From assembly GCA_011389605.1 (NCBI GenBank), contig JAABTZ010000113.1, forward strand, positions 1 to 8,360: 8,360 nt of DNA, read 5' to 3'. This document shows positions 1-5,625 of the stretch, piece after piece; positions within the stretch are counted from its first letter, which is position 1, and each line of letters starts with the position of its first letter. The position numbers and the translations under genes were made by a program. The notes beneath the pieces were generated by a model that had not been told where the DNA came from, did not search any database, and saw nothing but the letters and a program-made list of their open reading frames with translations. This DNA comes from Desulfobacteraceae bacterium (lineage in GTDB: Bacteria; Desulfobacterota; Desulfobacteria; Desulfobacterales; Desulfosalsimonadaceae).

Positions 1-295
1 TCTTTTCCACAAGCTCCCGTGTCTTGTCATAATAGGCTGAATCATCCAGACAGCCATGCTCCCGGTCCACAACTTTCTGGACAATGGAGCAGGTGTACTT
101 GTCCAGGTAGCGCAGAATTGAGGCACCGCCGGGCTTGAGAAAGGTTTTTGCCTCGTGTTCGGACATGTTCAGCTCTTTTGCAACTTCGGCAACCAGCCGA
201 TCGCCCACAAAATGGAAATCAATTTTTTTGGCAATCCCGGATGCCACGCGTTGTCCGCCTGCAAAGTATTCACTGGTAATGGTAATAACTGCCAT
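1..295 (-). CDS. Cytidylate kinase-like family protein, N-terminal part (runs off left edge)
   Basis: This open frame begins at ATG 295 (read leftward) and stays open for 98 codons to the window edge, so the C-terminal part is missing. The start is supported by a strong AAGGAG Shine-Dalgarno sequence at 301-307, 5 nt from the ATG. The N-terminus reads MAVITITSEYFAGGQRVASG. This resembles the degenerate P-loop of the cytidylate-kinase-like (Cytidylate_kin2) family, usually ISREYGSGGR: here E9, Y10, G13, G14 and R16 are kept, while the usual R, G and S are S8, F11 and A12. A hydrophobic strand and a V-G-D-R-L stretch (30-34) follow, as expected for the family. Family members are presumed nucleotide kinases but many have no proven substrate, so CMP phosphorylation is not asserted. 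The gene is divergent from the dcw operon and shares its control region. The family call rests on N-terminal resemblance only. Confidence 0.75.
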   Translation of the reverse strand, partial: MAVITITSEYFAGGQRVASGIAKKIDFHFVGDRLVAEVAKELNMSEHEAKTFLKPGGASILRYLDKYTCSIVQKVVDREHGCLDDSAYYDKTRELVEK

Positions 296-344
296 TTTTT
301 TCTCCTTGGAATTTGGGTGCTTCTGTTGACCGGGTCTATGTCTT

Positions 345-373
345 ATATTAGGAATCATTGCCTGCTTCGTCAA
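345..373 (-). promoter_or_regulatory. Predicted sigma70-type promoter of the kinase-like gene
   Basis: On the minus strand a TTGACG -35 box (373 to 368) is separated by exactly 17 nt from a TAATAT -10 box (350 to 345). The -35 matches consensus at 5 of 6 positions and the -10 at 4 of 6. A start point near 338 would give a leader of about 40 nt ending in the AAGGAG ribosome binding site. This is a prediction from motif and spacing only. Confidence 0.5.
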
Positions 374-450
374 GCACTGGATCCCTATGGCAGACTTTTT
401 TGCACTTTTTTTGCCGCATGTCCACGATAAAGAGAAAACAAAAAAAATAT

Positions 451-465
451 CCCACTTTGCGCCAC
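451..465 (-). promoter_or_regulatory. Distal inverted MraZ-box-like element
   Basis: Read on the minus strand this is GTGGCGCAAAGTGGG, a perfect 15-of-15 reverse complement of the element at 571-585. It contains one exact AAAGTGG box (458 to 452) and, one helical turn away, a degenerate GAGGTGG box (468 to 462). Its boxes point toward the kinase-like gene. It lies about 80 bp upstream of that gene's predicted -35 and about 70 bp upstream of the mraZ -35. Identity with the proximal element is seen directly; binding by MraZ is inferred. Confidence 0.65.
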
Positions 466-473
466 CTCTATTG

Positions 474-483
474 ATATCGATAT
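474..483. repeat. 10-bp perfect palindrome ATATCGATAT
   Basis: This is a short self-complementary sequence between the distal MraZ-box-like element and the mraZ promoter. It could be a small operator half-site pair, but palindromes of this size in AT-rich DNA can arise by chance. No protein can be assigned. Confidence 0.25.
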
Positions 484-532
484 TACTATTTAAAATTACA
501 TATAAAATTTATTAATTTTTATTCTTTTTTCC

Positions 533-560
533 TTGACAAATCCTCAATTTGGTGTAGATT
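533..560 (+). promoter_or_regulatory. Predicted sigma70-type promoter of mraZ and the dcw operon
   Basis: A perfect TTGACA -35 hexamer (533-538) is followed after 16 nt by TAGATT (555-560, 4 of 6 to the -10 consensus). A T/A-rich tract at 484-530 upstream could act as an UP element. Transcription would start near 567, which places the MraZ-box-like element at 571-585 at about +5 to +19, in position to block promoter clearance. No other rightward promoter of this quality was seen in front of mraZ. Confidence 0.6.
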
Positions 561-567
561 TTAATTA

Positions 568-585
568 AAAGTGGCGCAAAGTGGG
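568..585 (+). promoter_or_regulatory. Proximal MraZ-box direct repeats (AAAGTGG x2, 10-bp period)
   Basis: Two exact AAAGTGG boxes lie at 568-574 and 578-584, one helical turn apart. Seen as G-rich boxes these are GTGGC and GTGGG separated by 5 nt. A weaker third copy, AAAGAGA, lies at 587-593 next to the mraZ ribosome binding site. MraZ proteins are known to bind tandem TGGG-type repeats with 5-nt spacers (Escherichia coli) or AAAGTGG-type repeats with the same period (mollicutes), just upstream of their own gene. Position, period and sequence all fit an autoregulatory site here. Confidence 0.8.
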
Positions 586-599
586 TAAAGAGAGGGGAA

Positions 600-1058
600 A
601 TGTTTCGGGGAAGCTCATATCATACCATTGATGCCAAAGGCAGGGTAAACATTCCGGCCCGTTTCCGGGAGTTGATCCGGAATAAGGGCGGCAATGGGCT
701 GATGCTCTCCGGACCCGGTCTCGATGAGAAAGGACTGGTGGCCTATCCCTATAACAACTGGGAAGGCGTGGAGGAAAAAATTCTGCAGATGGCGGAAAAA
801 AGTCCTGCCATGCGCAGATTCAGGCGTATCTTTATCGGTGAATCCTCAGATTGCGGCATAGATCGGCAAGGGCGTATTTTGATTCCTCAATCCTTAAGGG
901 ACTATGCGGATCTTCAAAAAGACATAGTGCTGGTTGGTGTTCTCGATCATTTTGAAATCTGGTCTCTGGAAAACTGGAAGGACGAGAAGCGGAAACTTCG
1001 CGAAGAGGATATGAAAGATGAGGAGGTCTCAAACGAAATTGCCAGACTAGGGCTTTAA
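600..1058 (+). CDS. mraZ: Transcriptional regulator MraZ
   Basis: This 152-residue protein has the standard MraZ length. It carries two tandem AbrB/SpoVT-like swapped-hairpin DNA-binding domains, roughly residues 5-55 and 78-125. Each has the family D-x-x-x-R motif, DAKGR at 11-15 and DRQGR at 88-92, followed by the I-P strand (NIPARFRE and LIPQSLRD). The N-terminus MFRGSSYHTID is typical and fixes the ATG start; GAGAGGGG just upstream serves as ribosome binding site. MraZ proteins form ring-shaped oligomers and regulate the dcw operon, repressing it in E. coli and activating it in some mollicutes. Boxes fitting its known target lie 15-32 nt upstream of the start codon, so autoregulation is likely. 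It is the first gene of the operon, and rsmH begins 3 nt after its stop. Its C-terminal 25 residues are strongly charged. Confidence 0.97.
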   Translation: MFRGSSYHTIDAKGRVNIPARFRELIRNKGGNGLMLSGPGLDEKGLVAYPYNNWEGVEEKILQMAEKSPAMRRFRRIFIGESSDCGIDRQGRILIPQSLRDYADLQKDIVLVGVLDHFEIWSLENWKDEKRKLREEDMKDEEVSNEIARLGL

Positions 1059-1061
1059 ACC

Positions 1062-2000
1062 ATGGCTTCCCGACATGTCTCTGTGATGAGCGACGAAGCG
1101 CTCGGGTATCTGAATTGTGCGCCGGGCAAATGCGTTGTTGACTGCACGCTTGGCGGTGCCGGGCATGCCATGGACATTATTGAGAAAATCCTTCCCGATG
1201 GACTGCTCATCGGCATTGATCAGGACGCCGATGCCGTAAAACGTGCAGGACGAATGCTTGCACCATGGACGGAAAATGTCCGTCTTATCCATGACAATTT
1301 TGTCAATCTCCCCAAAATCCTCTTACAGCTCAGCATTGATTCAGTGGATGCCGTTTTCGCGGACCTGGGCCTTTCTTTTGACCAGATTGAAGTCTCGGGC
1401 AGGGGCTTTTCCTTTCGAAAAGACGAGCCGCTTGATATGCGAATGAACCCCGAAACAGGTCAAAGCGCATCAGACATAGTCAACACCCTTGAAGCCCGCG
1501 GGCTTGCACGCATATTCAAGGAGCTGGGCGAAGAGCAGTGGGCCGGCAGGATTGCAAATAAGATAGTTGAAAGGCGAAGCGTTAAATCCATTGAAACAAC
1601 CGGGCAGCTATCCGATATAGTTCGAACTTGCATTCCGCGCAAGGATGCGGCCCGGCGGAAAACCGATCCTGCAACCAAGGTTTTCATGGCTCTTCGTATT
1701 GCCGTTAACCGGGAGCTGGAGGTTCTCGATGCGTTTCTTGACCATGCAGTAAATCTTTTAGAGCCTGGCGGACGCCTGTGCGTTATTTCATTTCACTCCC
1801 TGGAGGACAGGATTGTAAAGCAGCGGTTTGTATCATATGCCCGGGGATGTCAGTGTCCTCCGGACTTTCCGGTTTGTAACTGCGGGAAAACCCCGCAGCT
1901 AAAAATCCTGAGCAAAAAGGTGTGCCGCCCCTCCGAGCAGGAGATTGCCCGCAATCCCATGTCGCGCTCGGCCAGGATGCGGGCGGCTGAGAAACTTTGA
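1062..2000 (+). CDS. rsmH: 16S rRNA (cytosine(1402)-N(4))-methyltransferase RsmH (MraW)
   Basis: RsmH uses S-adenosylmethionine to methylate N4 of C1402 in the ribosomal P site of 16S rRNA in the cytoplasm. The 312-residue protein shows the family landmarks in order: H-V-S-V-M near the start, the SAM-binding DCTLGGAGH (27-35), acidic GIDQD (51-55), DLGLSFDQIE (101-110), GFSFR..PLDMRM (115-128), DPATKVFMALRIAVN (202-216) and VISFHSLEDRIVKQRF (241-256). Two C-x-C pairs (C263/C265, C272/C274) and an N-P-x-S-R-S-A-R-x-R end (298-307) match many homologues. Slight departures are DLGLSF for the usual DLGVSS and D202 where a His precedes P-A-T. The ATG at 1062 is chosen from the homologous N-terminus. 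Its only ribosome binding site is a weak AGGG (1049-1052) within mraZ, so translation is probably coupled to mraZ. Confidence 0.98.
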   Translation: MASRHVSVMSDEALGYLNCAPGKCVVDCTLGGAGHAMDIIEKILPDGLLIGIDQDADAVKRAGRMLAPWTENVRLIHDNFVNLPKILLQLSIDSVDAVFADLGLSFDQIEVSGRGFSFRKDEPLDMRMNPETGQSASDIVNTLEARGLARIFKELGEEQWAGRIANKIVERRSVKSIETTGQLSDIVRTCIPRKDAARRKTDPATKVFMALRIAVNRELEVLDAFLDHAVNLLEPGGRLCVISFHSLEDRIVKQRFVSYARGCQCPPDFPVCNCGKTPQLKILSKKVCRPSEQEIARNPMSRSARMRAAEKL

Positions 2001-2030
2001 TAGTTTTGCATAAAATGTCCTGGATGTGTG

Positions 2031-2339
2031 ATGCCAATGGTGGCAAACCGAAAAAAAAAAGATTCCATGCTGACGCCGCGCGCGGCCCTGGCTGCATTTC
2101 TGCTTATGTTAATTCTTCTGGCCGGGGTGTTTTTTGATACCTGGTGCGCGGTGCAGTGCAGACGGGCCGGTTATGAAATCGTTCAGGCAAAAAGCAGCAG
2201 CGATGAGCTCATGGAGACACGAAGAAAGCTTGAAATCGAGCTGGTCCATCTCAAATCCCCCACTGTACTGGGAGCCCGGGCGAAAAAAGAACTGGGCCTG
2301 ATAACACCAAAACCGGAACAAATCGTTGGCTTGCCATGA
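2031..2339 (+). CDS. ftsL: Cell division protein FtsL-like
   Basis: This small bitopic membrane protein of about 102 residues lies between rsmH and ftsI, the normal place of ftsL. It has a short basic cytoplasmic tail (N-R-K-K-K), one hydrophobic segment (about residues 18-40, AALAAFLLMLILLAGVFF) and then a periplasmic helix with heptad-like spacing of hydrophobics over about 45 residues. It ends with G-L-I-T-P-K-P-E-Q-I-V-G-L-P, a tail type common in FtsL. FtsL links FtsQ/FtsB to the FtsW-FtsI synthase at the septum. The start is uncertain: GTG 2028, ATG 2031, ATG 2037 and ATG 2067 are all in frame. GGA at 2022-2024 is best spaced for 2031. An A10 tract (2051-2060) encodes the lysines. The stop overlaps the ftsI start as ATGA. 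The sequence family diverges fast, so the name rests on size, topology and context. Confidence 0.86.
   Translation: MPMVANRKKKDSMLTPRAALAAFLLMLILLAGVFFDTWCAVQCRRAGYEIVQAKSSSDELMETRRKLEIELVHLKSPTVLGARAKKELGLITPKPEQIVGLP
2051..2060 (+). repeat. A10 homopolymer tract inside the 5' end of ftsL
   Basis: Ten consecutive A residues encode most of the R-K-K-K basic tail in front of the FtsL membrane segment. Runs of this length are known to favour RNA polymerase slippage and replication slippage. An in-frame ATG at 2067 lies just past the tract. Confidence 0.9.
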
Positions 2340-4087
2340 AAAAAAGGCCTTCAAAGGAAAAGCAAAGGACTTTGAAAAGAAACCGCCGCATCCTGATTGC
2401 AGGCCTTGTTCTTGCTGCCTGTTACATGACCATAGCCGGCAAGGCTGTCTACCTGCAGCTGTTTGAAGACACAATGCTTTCAAGCAGGGCTTCGGGACAA
2501 TACAGCCGCCGGGTGGAGTTCCGGGAAAAGCGGGGTACAATTTATGACGCCAATCTCAGGGAACTTGCTGCAAGCGCACGAGTGGTCTCCGTGGGTGCGC
2601 ATCCCGGCAAAATCAGTGATCATAAAGAGGCAGCAGATATAATGGCCCGGTTTCTTGACATGAACTCCTCGGAGATCATCAAAAAATTAAGCACGGACAA
2701 ACCCTTTGTCTGGGTTCGCAGGGATGCGGCCCCGGACAGAGCCCGGGAAATAAAAAAACAGATAGGCGGCGGGGTTGCACTGATTGATAGCTTTTCAAGG
2801 ATTTATCCAAATAAAACCCTGGCGGCTCAGATTCTTGGGTTTTCAGGAATAGACGGCACCGGGCTTGAAGGTCTGGAGTATTACTATGACCATGAACTCA
2901 ACGGGGATGTTCATGAATCTACGTTTATCAAGGACGCCCTGGGTCGGATTTTTCAGAGTTCCGAGGCCGAATCGGCCCGGGCAGGTGGAAGAAATCTTGT
3001 TGTCACCCTGGACCGCAATATTCAGTATATTGCCGAAGAAGCGCTTAAAAAATCCGTATTGAAGTTTAATGCGGATTCCGGCCTTGCAGTGGTTATGTCG
3101 CCGCAGACCGGCGCAATAAAGGCTGTTGCCCATTATCCTACCTTTAATCCCAATGCTTTTACTCTTTTTCCCAGGCAGACATGGCGAAATCGTGCGGTCA
3201 GCGACGCTTTTGAGCCGGGTTCCGCCATGAAGGTTTTTCTGGCCGCAGCAGCCCTTGAATCCGGGGTATGTTCCGCGGAAACCCGGGTGGATTGTGAAAA
3301 CGGTACATATTCCGTGGGCAGTCACACCATCAGGGATATCCACCCCCACGAGGAGCTGAGCCTTTCTGAAATCGTGAAGTATTCAAGCAATATCGGGGCT
3401 GTTAAGGTTGCCGAGCTTATCGGTCCGGAAAAGCTTTATAACACCCTTGGTGATTTCGGCTTTGGTGAAAAAACCGGCATTGACTGCCCGGGTGAGACTG
3501 AAGGCAGGCTGAGGCACTACAGGAACTGGAAGGGCATTGATAATGCAACCATAGCCTTTGGACAGGGTCTTTCTGTTTCCGCAATTCAGCTTTTATCAGC
3601 CGTTTCTTCCATTGCCAATCATGGGGTTCTCATGAAGCCTTTTTTGGTAAAGGCTGTTACCGATGCAAACGGGAAAATTCTGCAAAGCTATGAGCCTGAA
3701 GTCAGGCGAAGATCAATTAGTTCCGAAACTGCGCGGCAGTTAAAGGAAATCATGCTTACAGTCACACAGCCGGATGGAACCGGAGCACTGGCTTCACCCG
3801 AGGGGTATTCTGTCTGCGGCAAGACCGGTACAGCCCAGATATTAAACTCCAGTGGAACCTATGAAAATTGTGAATACAACTCCGTCTTCGTTGGATTTGC
3901 TCCGGCCGCATCCCCTGAACTGGCTGTTCTGGTGGTGGTTGAAGCCCCAAAGGTAAACCATTACGGCGGGGTTGTGGCCTCCCCGGTCTTTGCGGAAATT
4001 ATACGTGAATCCTTTAATTACATGAATATTGCCCCGGCCCTGGAAAAAAGCAGCAGCCGGGGGACTGAAAAAAAGGGGGGGGCATGA
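2336..4087 (+). CDS. ftsI: Peptidoglycan D,D-transpeptidase FtsI (class B penicillin-binding protein)
   Basis: FtsI crosslinks septal peptidoglycan in the periplasm as partner of the FtsW glycosyltransferase. The 583-residue protein has a basic cytoplasmic N-terminus, one membrane anchor (about 18-40), a dimerisation/pedestal domain starting with R-G-x-I-Y-D (66-71), then a transpeptidase domain from about 220. The active-site motifs are complete: S-A-M-K with nucleophile S296 and K299, S-S-N at 350-352 and K-T-G at 496-498. The length suits FtsI without C-terminal PASTA domains, and the protein ends in a short Lys/Gly tail. The ATG at 2336 overlaps the ftsL stop (ATGA), and its own stop overlaps murE in the same way, so coupled translation is likely. 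S-A-M-K instead of the more frequent S-T-x-K is a mild variation. A general class B PBP role cannot be fully excluded, but the position after ftsL favours FtsI. Confidence 0.96.
   Translation: MKKRPSKEKQRTLKRNRRILIAGLVLAACYMTIAGKAVYLQLFEDTMLSSRASGQYSRRVEFREKRGTIYDANLRELAASARVVSVGAHPGKISDHKEAADIMARFLDMNSSEIIKKLSTDKPFVWVRRDAAPDRAREIKKQIGGGVALIDSFSRIYPNKTLAAQILGFSGIDGTGLEGLEYYYDHELNGDVHESTFIKDALGRIFQSSEAESARAGGRNLVVTLDRNIQYIAEEALKKSVLKFNADSGLAVVMSPQTGAIKAVAHYPTFNPNAFTLFPRQTWRNRAVSDAFEPGSAMKVFLAAAALESGVCSAETRVDCENGTYSVGSHTIRDIHPHEELSLSEIVKYSSNIGAVKVAELIGPEKLYNTLGDFGFGEKTGIDCPGETEGRLRHYRNWKGIDNATIAFGQGLSVSAIQLLSAVSSIANHGVLMKPFLVKAVTDANGKILQSYEPEVRRRSISSETARQLKEIMLTVTQPDGTGALASPEGYSVCGKTGTAQILNSSGTYENCEYNSVFVGFAPAASPELAVLVVVEAPKVNHYGGVVASPVFAEIIRESFNYMNIAPALEKSSSRGTEKKGGA
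4068..4087 (+). other. A7G8 slippery tract at the ftsI/murE overlap (possible -1 frameshift site)
   Basis: Seven A (4068-4074) are followed by eight G (4075-4082), C and the overlapping ATGA. In the ftsI frame the tract reads GAA AAA AAG GGG GGG GCA TGA, so 4069-4075 is an exact A_AAA_AAG heptamer in the zero frame, the same as the programmed -1 site of E. coli dnaX. A G_GGG_GGG heptamer (4075-4081) follows directly. A Shine-Dalgarno-like GGGGGA (4059-4064) lies just upstream. The G run also serves as the only evident ribosome binding site for murE, very close to the ATG. Use as a frameshift site is inference. Confidence 0.45.
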
Positions 4088-5625
4088 AACTAACGGAGCT
4101 TATGGCTGTCGTGGATGCCCGACTTGTAGCCGGATCTCAGAATCAAAACCACTATGATTCCGAAATTAAAGGCATTCGTTACCGGTCTGACCGGATAACC
4201 CCCGGAGATGTCTTTGTGGCCCTGCCAGGCCAGAGCATGGACGGCCATGATTTTGCCCCAGGCGCTGCTGCCCGCGGGGCTGCTGCCGTGGTTGCAGACC
4301 GGGAGCTGGATCTTAATGTCCCCGTGCTGGTGGTAAAAGACACCCGCCTGGCTCTGGCCCGCGCGTCTGCATGTTTTTACGGCCATCCCTCGGAGCAACT
4401 TGCACTGGTGGGAATAACCGGCACCAATGGCAAGACCACCACAGCTTATCTGCTGGAACATATTTTAAAACGAAGCGGATTGTCCACAGGGCTTATAGGA
4501 ACCATCAACTACCATTATGCCGGCAAAACCTTTAAGAGCAGCCTGACTACCCCTGAGTCTTCTGATTTGCAGCACATTTTGGCCAACATGGTGCAAAGCG
4601 GGGTCACGCACTGTATAATGGAAGTCTCGTCCCATGGCACGGTCCTGCAAAGAATTGCAGAGTGCCGGTTTTGCCTGGGCGTTTTTACCAATATTTCCCA
4701 GGATCATCTGGATTTTCATAAAAACATGGATGATTACTGGTCGGCCAAGAAGTCATTTTTCATTCAATATCTGCAGGAGCCAGGCACTGTTGCCGTTGTA
4801 AACACCGATGACAAAAAGGGCCGGGAATTATGCGATATTCTGGGTGCGGGACGGTATATACGGGTTGGACTGGGAAATGGCAGCATGGTTTACGCATCTC
4901 AGCTTTCATTTGATCAGGACGGAATTTCCGGCCGGCTTCATCTTCAAAGCGCATCATTTCCTTTTCATTCTCCCATGGTGGGCCGGTTTAACCTGGAAAA
5001 TATCTTATGCGCTGCAGCCGCAGCCGAGGTGATGGGAATCGCCCCCCGGGCCATTGGCAGGGGTGTTGAGACTTTTATCTCTGTTGCCGGCCGCCTTGAG
5101 CCGGTTTCCAATGCCCTGGGCCGGCATGTGTTTGTGGATTTCTCCCACACCCCCGAGGCTTTGAAAAATGTTTTGCAGACCTTAAAAGAGATTATTCCCG
5201 GAAGAATCATCTGCGTTTTTGGCTGCGGCGGGGACAGGGACAGGGGCAAAAGACCTGTAATGGGTGAGATTGCGGCCAGATATGCCGATTTTGTGGTTGT
5301 GACCTCTGATAATCCGCGCACTGAAAATCCGGAAAGCATTATAGCCGATATTTTAAAAGGGATCACTGCTGGCAGAAAAATTTTACCTTCCCAGGCAGAT
5401 TCTGATTTTGAGCAGAAAGTATTTACAGTGGAACCCGATCGGAGGCAGGCCATCCGGCTGGGCATAAGGGCTTCGAAGCCCGGCGATGCAGTACTGATCG
5501 CCGGCAAGGGCCATGAAACTTATCAAATAATCGGACACCAGGCAGTTGCCTTTGATGACCACCTGGAGGCCGAGCGAGTGCTGGCATGGGAAATGGACGA
5601 TGTCGCTGATACCCTTGACTCTTAA
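4084..5625 (+). CDS. murE: UDP-N-acetylmuramoyl-L-alanyl-D-glutamate--2,6-diaminopimelate ligase MurE
   Basis: MurE adds the third stem-peptide residue to UDP-MurNAc-L-Ala-D-Glu in the cytoplasm, using ATP. The 513-residue protein has the three Mur ligase domains: an N-terminal UDP-binding part with M-D-G-H-D-F (52-57), a central ATPase with P-loop GTNGKTT (113-119), E180 in EVSSH, H208 in NISQDHLD and the carbamylated-lysine site Y-W-S-A-K (K222), and a C-terminal ligand domain starting near R337. The D-N-P-R motif (409-412), followed by T-E-N-P, is the signature for meso-diaminopimelate rather than lysine. G-K-G-H-E (474-478) is also present. The ATG at 4084 overlaps the ftsI stop by 4 nt, with the G8 run as a closely spaced ribosome binding site. 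murF starts 26 nt before this stop. All known invariant residues I checked are present, so an active enzyme is expected. Confidence 0.98.
   Translation: MKLTELMAVVDARLVAGSQNQNHYDSEIKGIRYRSDRITPGDVFVALPGQSMDGHDFAPGAAARGAAAVVADRELDLNVPVLVVKDTRLALARASACFYGHPSEQLALVGITGTNGKTTTAYLLEHILKRSGLSTGLIGTINYHYAGKTFKSSLTTPESSDLQHILANMVQSGVTHCIMEVSSHGTVLQRIAECRFCLGVFTNISQDHLDFHKNMDDYWSAKKSFFIQYLQEPGTVAVVNTDDKKGRELCDILGAGRYIRVGLGNGSMVYASQLSFDQDGISGRLHLQSASFPFHSPMVGRFNLENILCAAAAAEVMGIAPRAIGRGVETFISVAGRLEPVSNALGRHVFVDFSHTPEALKNVLQTLKEIIPGRIICVFGCGGDRDRGKRPVMGEIAARYADFVVVTSDNPRTENPESIIADILKGITAGRKILPSQADSDFEQKVFTVEPDRRQAIRLGIRASKPGDAVLIAGKGHETYQIIGHQAVAFDDHLEAERVLAWEMDDVADTLDS

Larger units (their letters stand above)
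296..599. other. Divergent intergenic control region between the kinase-like gene and mraZ
   Basis: This 304-nt gap is visibly more AT-rich than the flanking genes, especially 475-570. No convincing gene is seen in it on either strand. It holds a leftward promoter (345-373), a rightward promoter (533-560), two inverted copies of a 15-bp MraZ-box-like element (451-465 and 571-585), a 10-bp palindrome (474-483) and the ribosome binding sites of both flanking genes. No terminator-like hairpin is seen, as expected between divergent genes. Confidence 0.85.

Noticed and set aside
325..349. Apparent rightward promoter TTGACC / TATATT
   Set aside because: The spacer is only 13 nt, too short for a sigma70 promoter, and it overlaps a better leftward promoter.
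155..430. Plus-strand open frame over the left end and the intergenic region
   Set aside because: It runs antisense to the kinase-like gene and through its promoter. Its protein shows no family likeness, whereas the minus-strand frame does and has a strong ribosome binding site.
451..585. The inverted repeat as an RNA hairpin or terminator
   Set aside because: The arms are 105 nt apart, and the predicted mraZ transcript starts after the left arm, so one RNA would not contain both arms. A DNA-level operator pair is more likely.
1021..1026. AGGAGG as ribosome binding site of rsmH
   Set aside because: It lies 35 nt before the rsmH ATG, inside mraZ coding sequence, too far to act on that start.
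1997..2016. Internal promoter before ftsL (TTGATA / TAAAAT)
   Set aside because: The two hexamers are only 8 nt apart, and no properly spaced partner was found.
2843..3349. Minus-strand open frame of 168 codons inside ftsI
   Set aside because: It is antisense to conserved FtsI sequence, including the S296 motif region upstream, with no recognisable protein features.
4965..5507. Minus-strand open frame of 180 codons inside murE
   Set aside because: It is a composition-driven shadow of a clearly coding murE region. Its translation has no recognisable domain and it has no separate promoter or context.
5546..5599. Longer murF start at ATG 5546
   Set aside because: The extra 18 residues do not resemble a MurF N-terminus and are an out-of-frame reading of murE. 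ATG 5600 has better spacing to GGGA and the right N-terminus.
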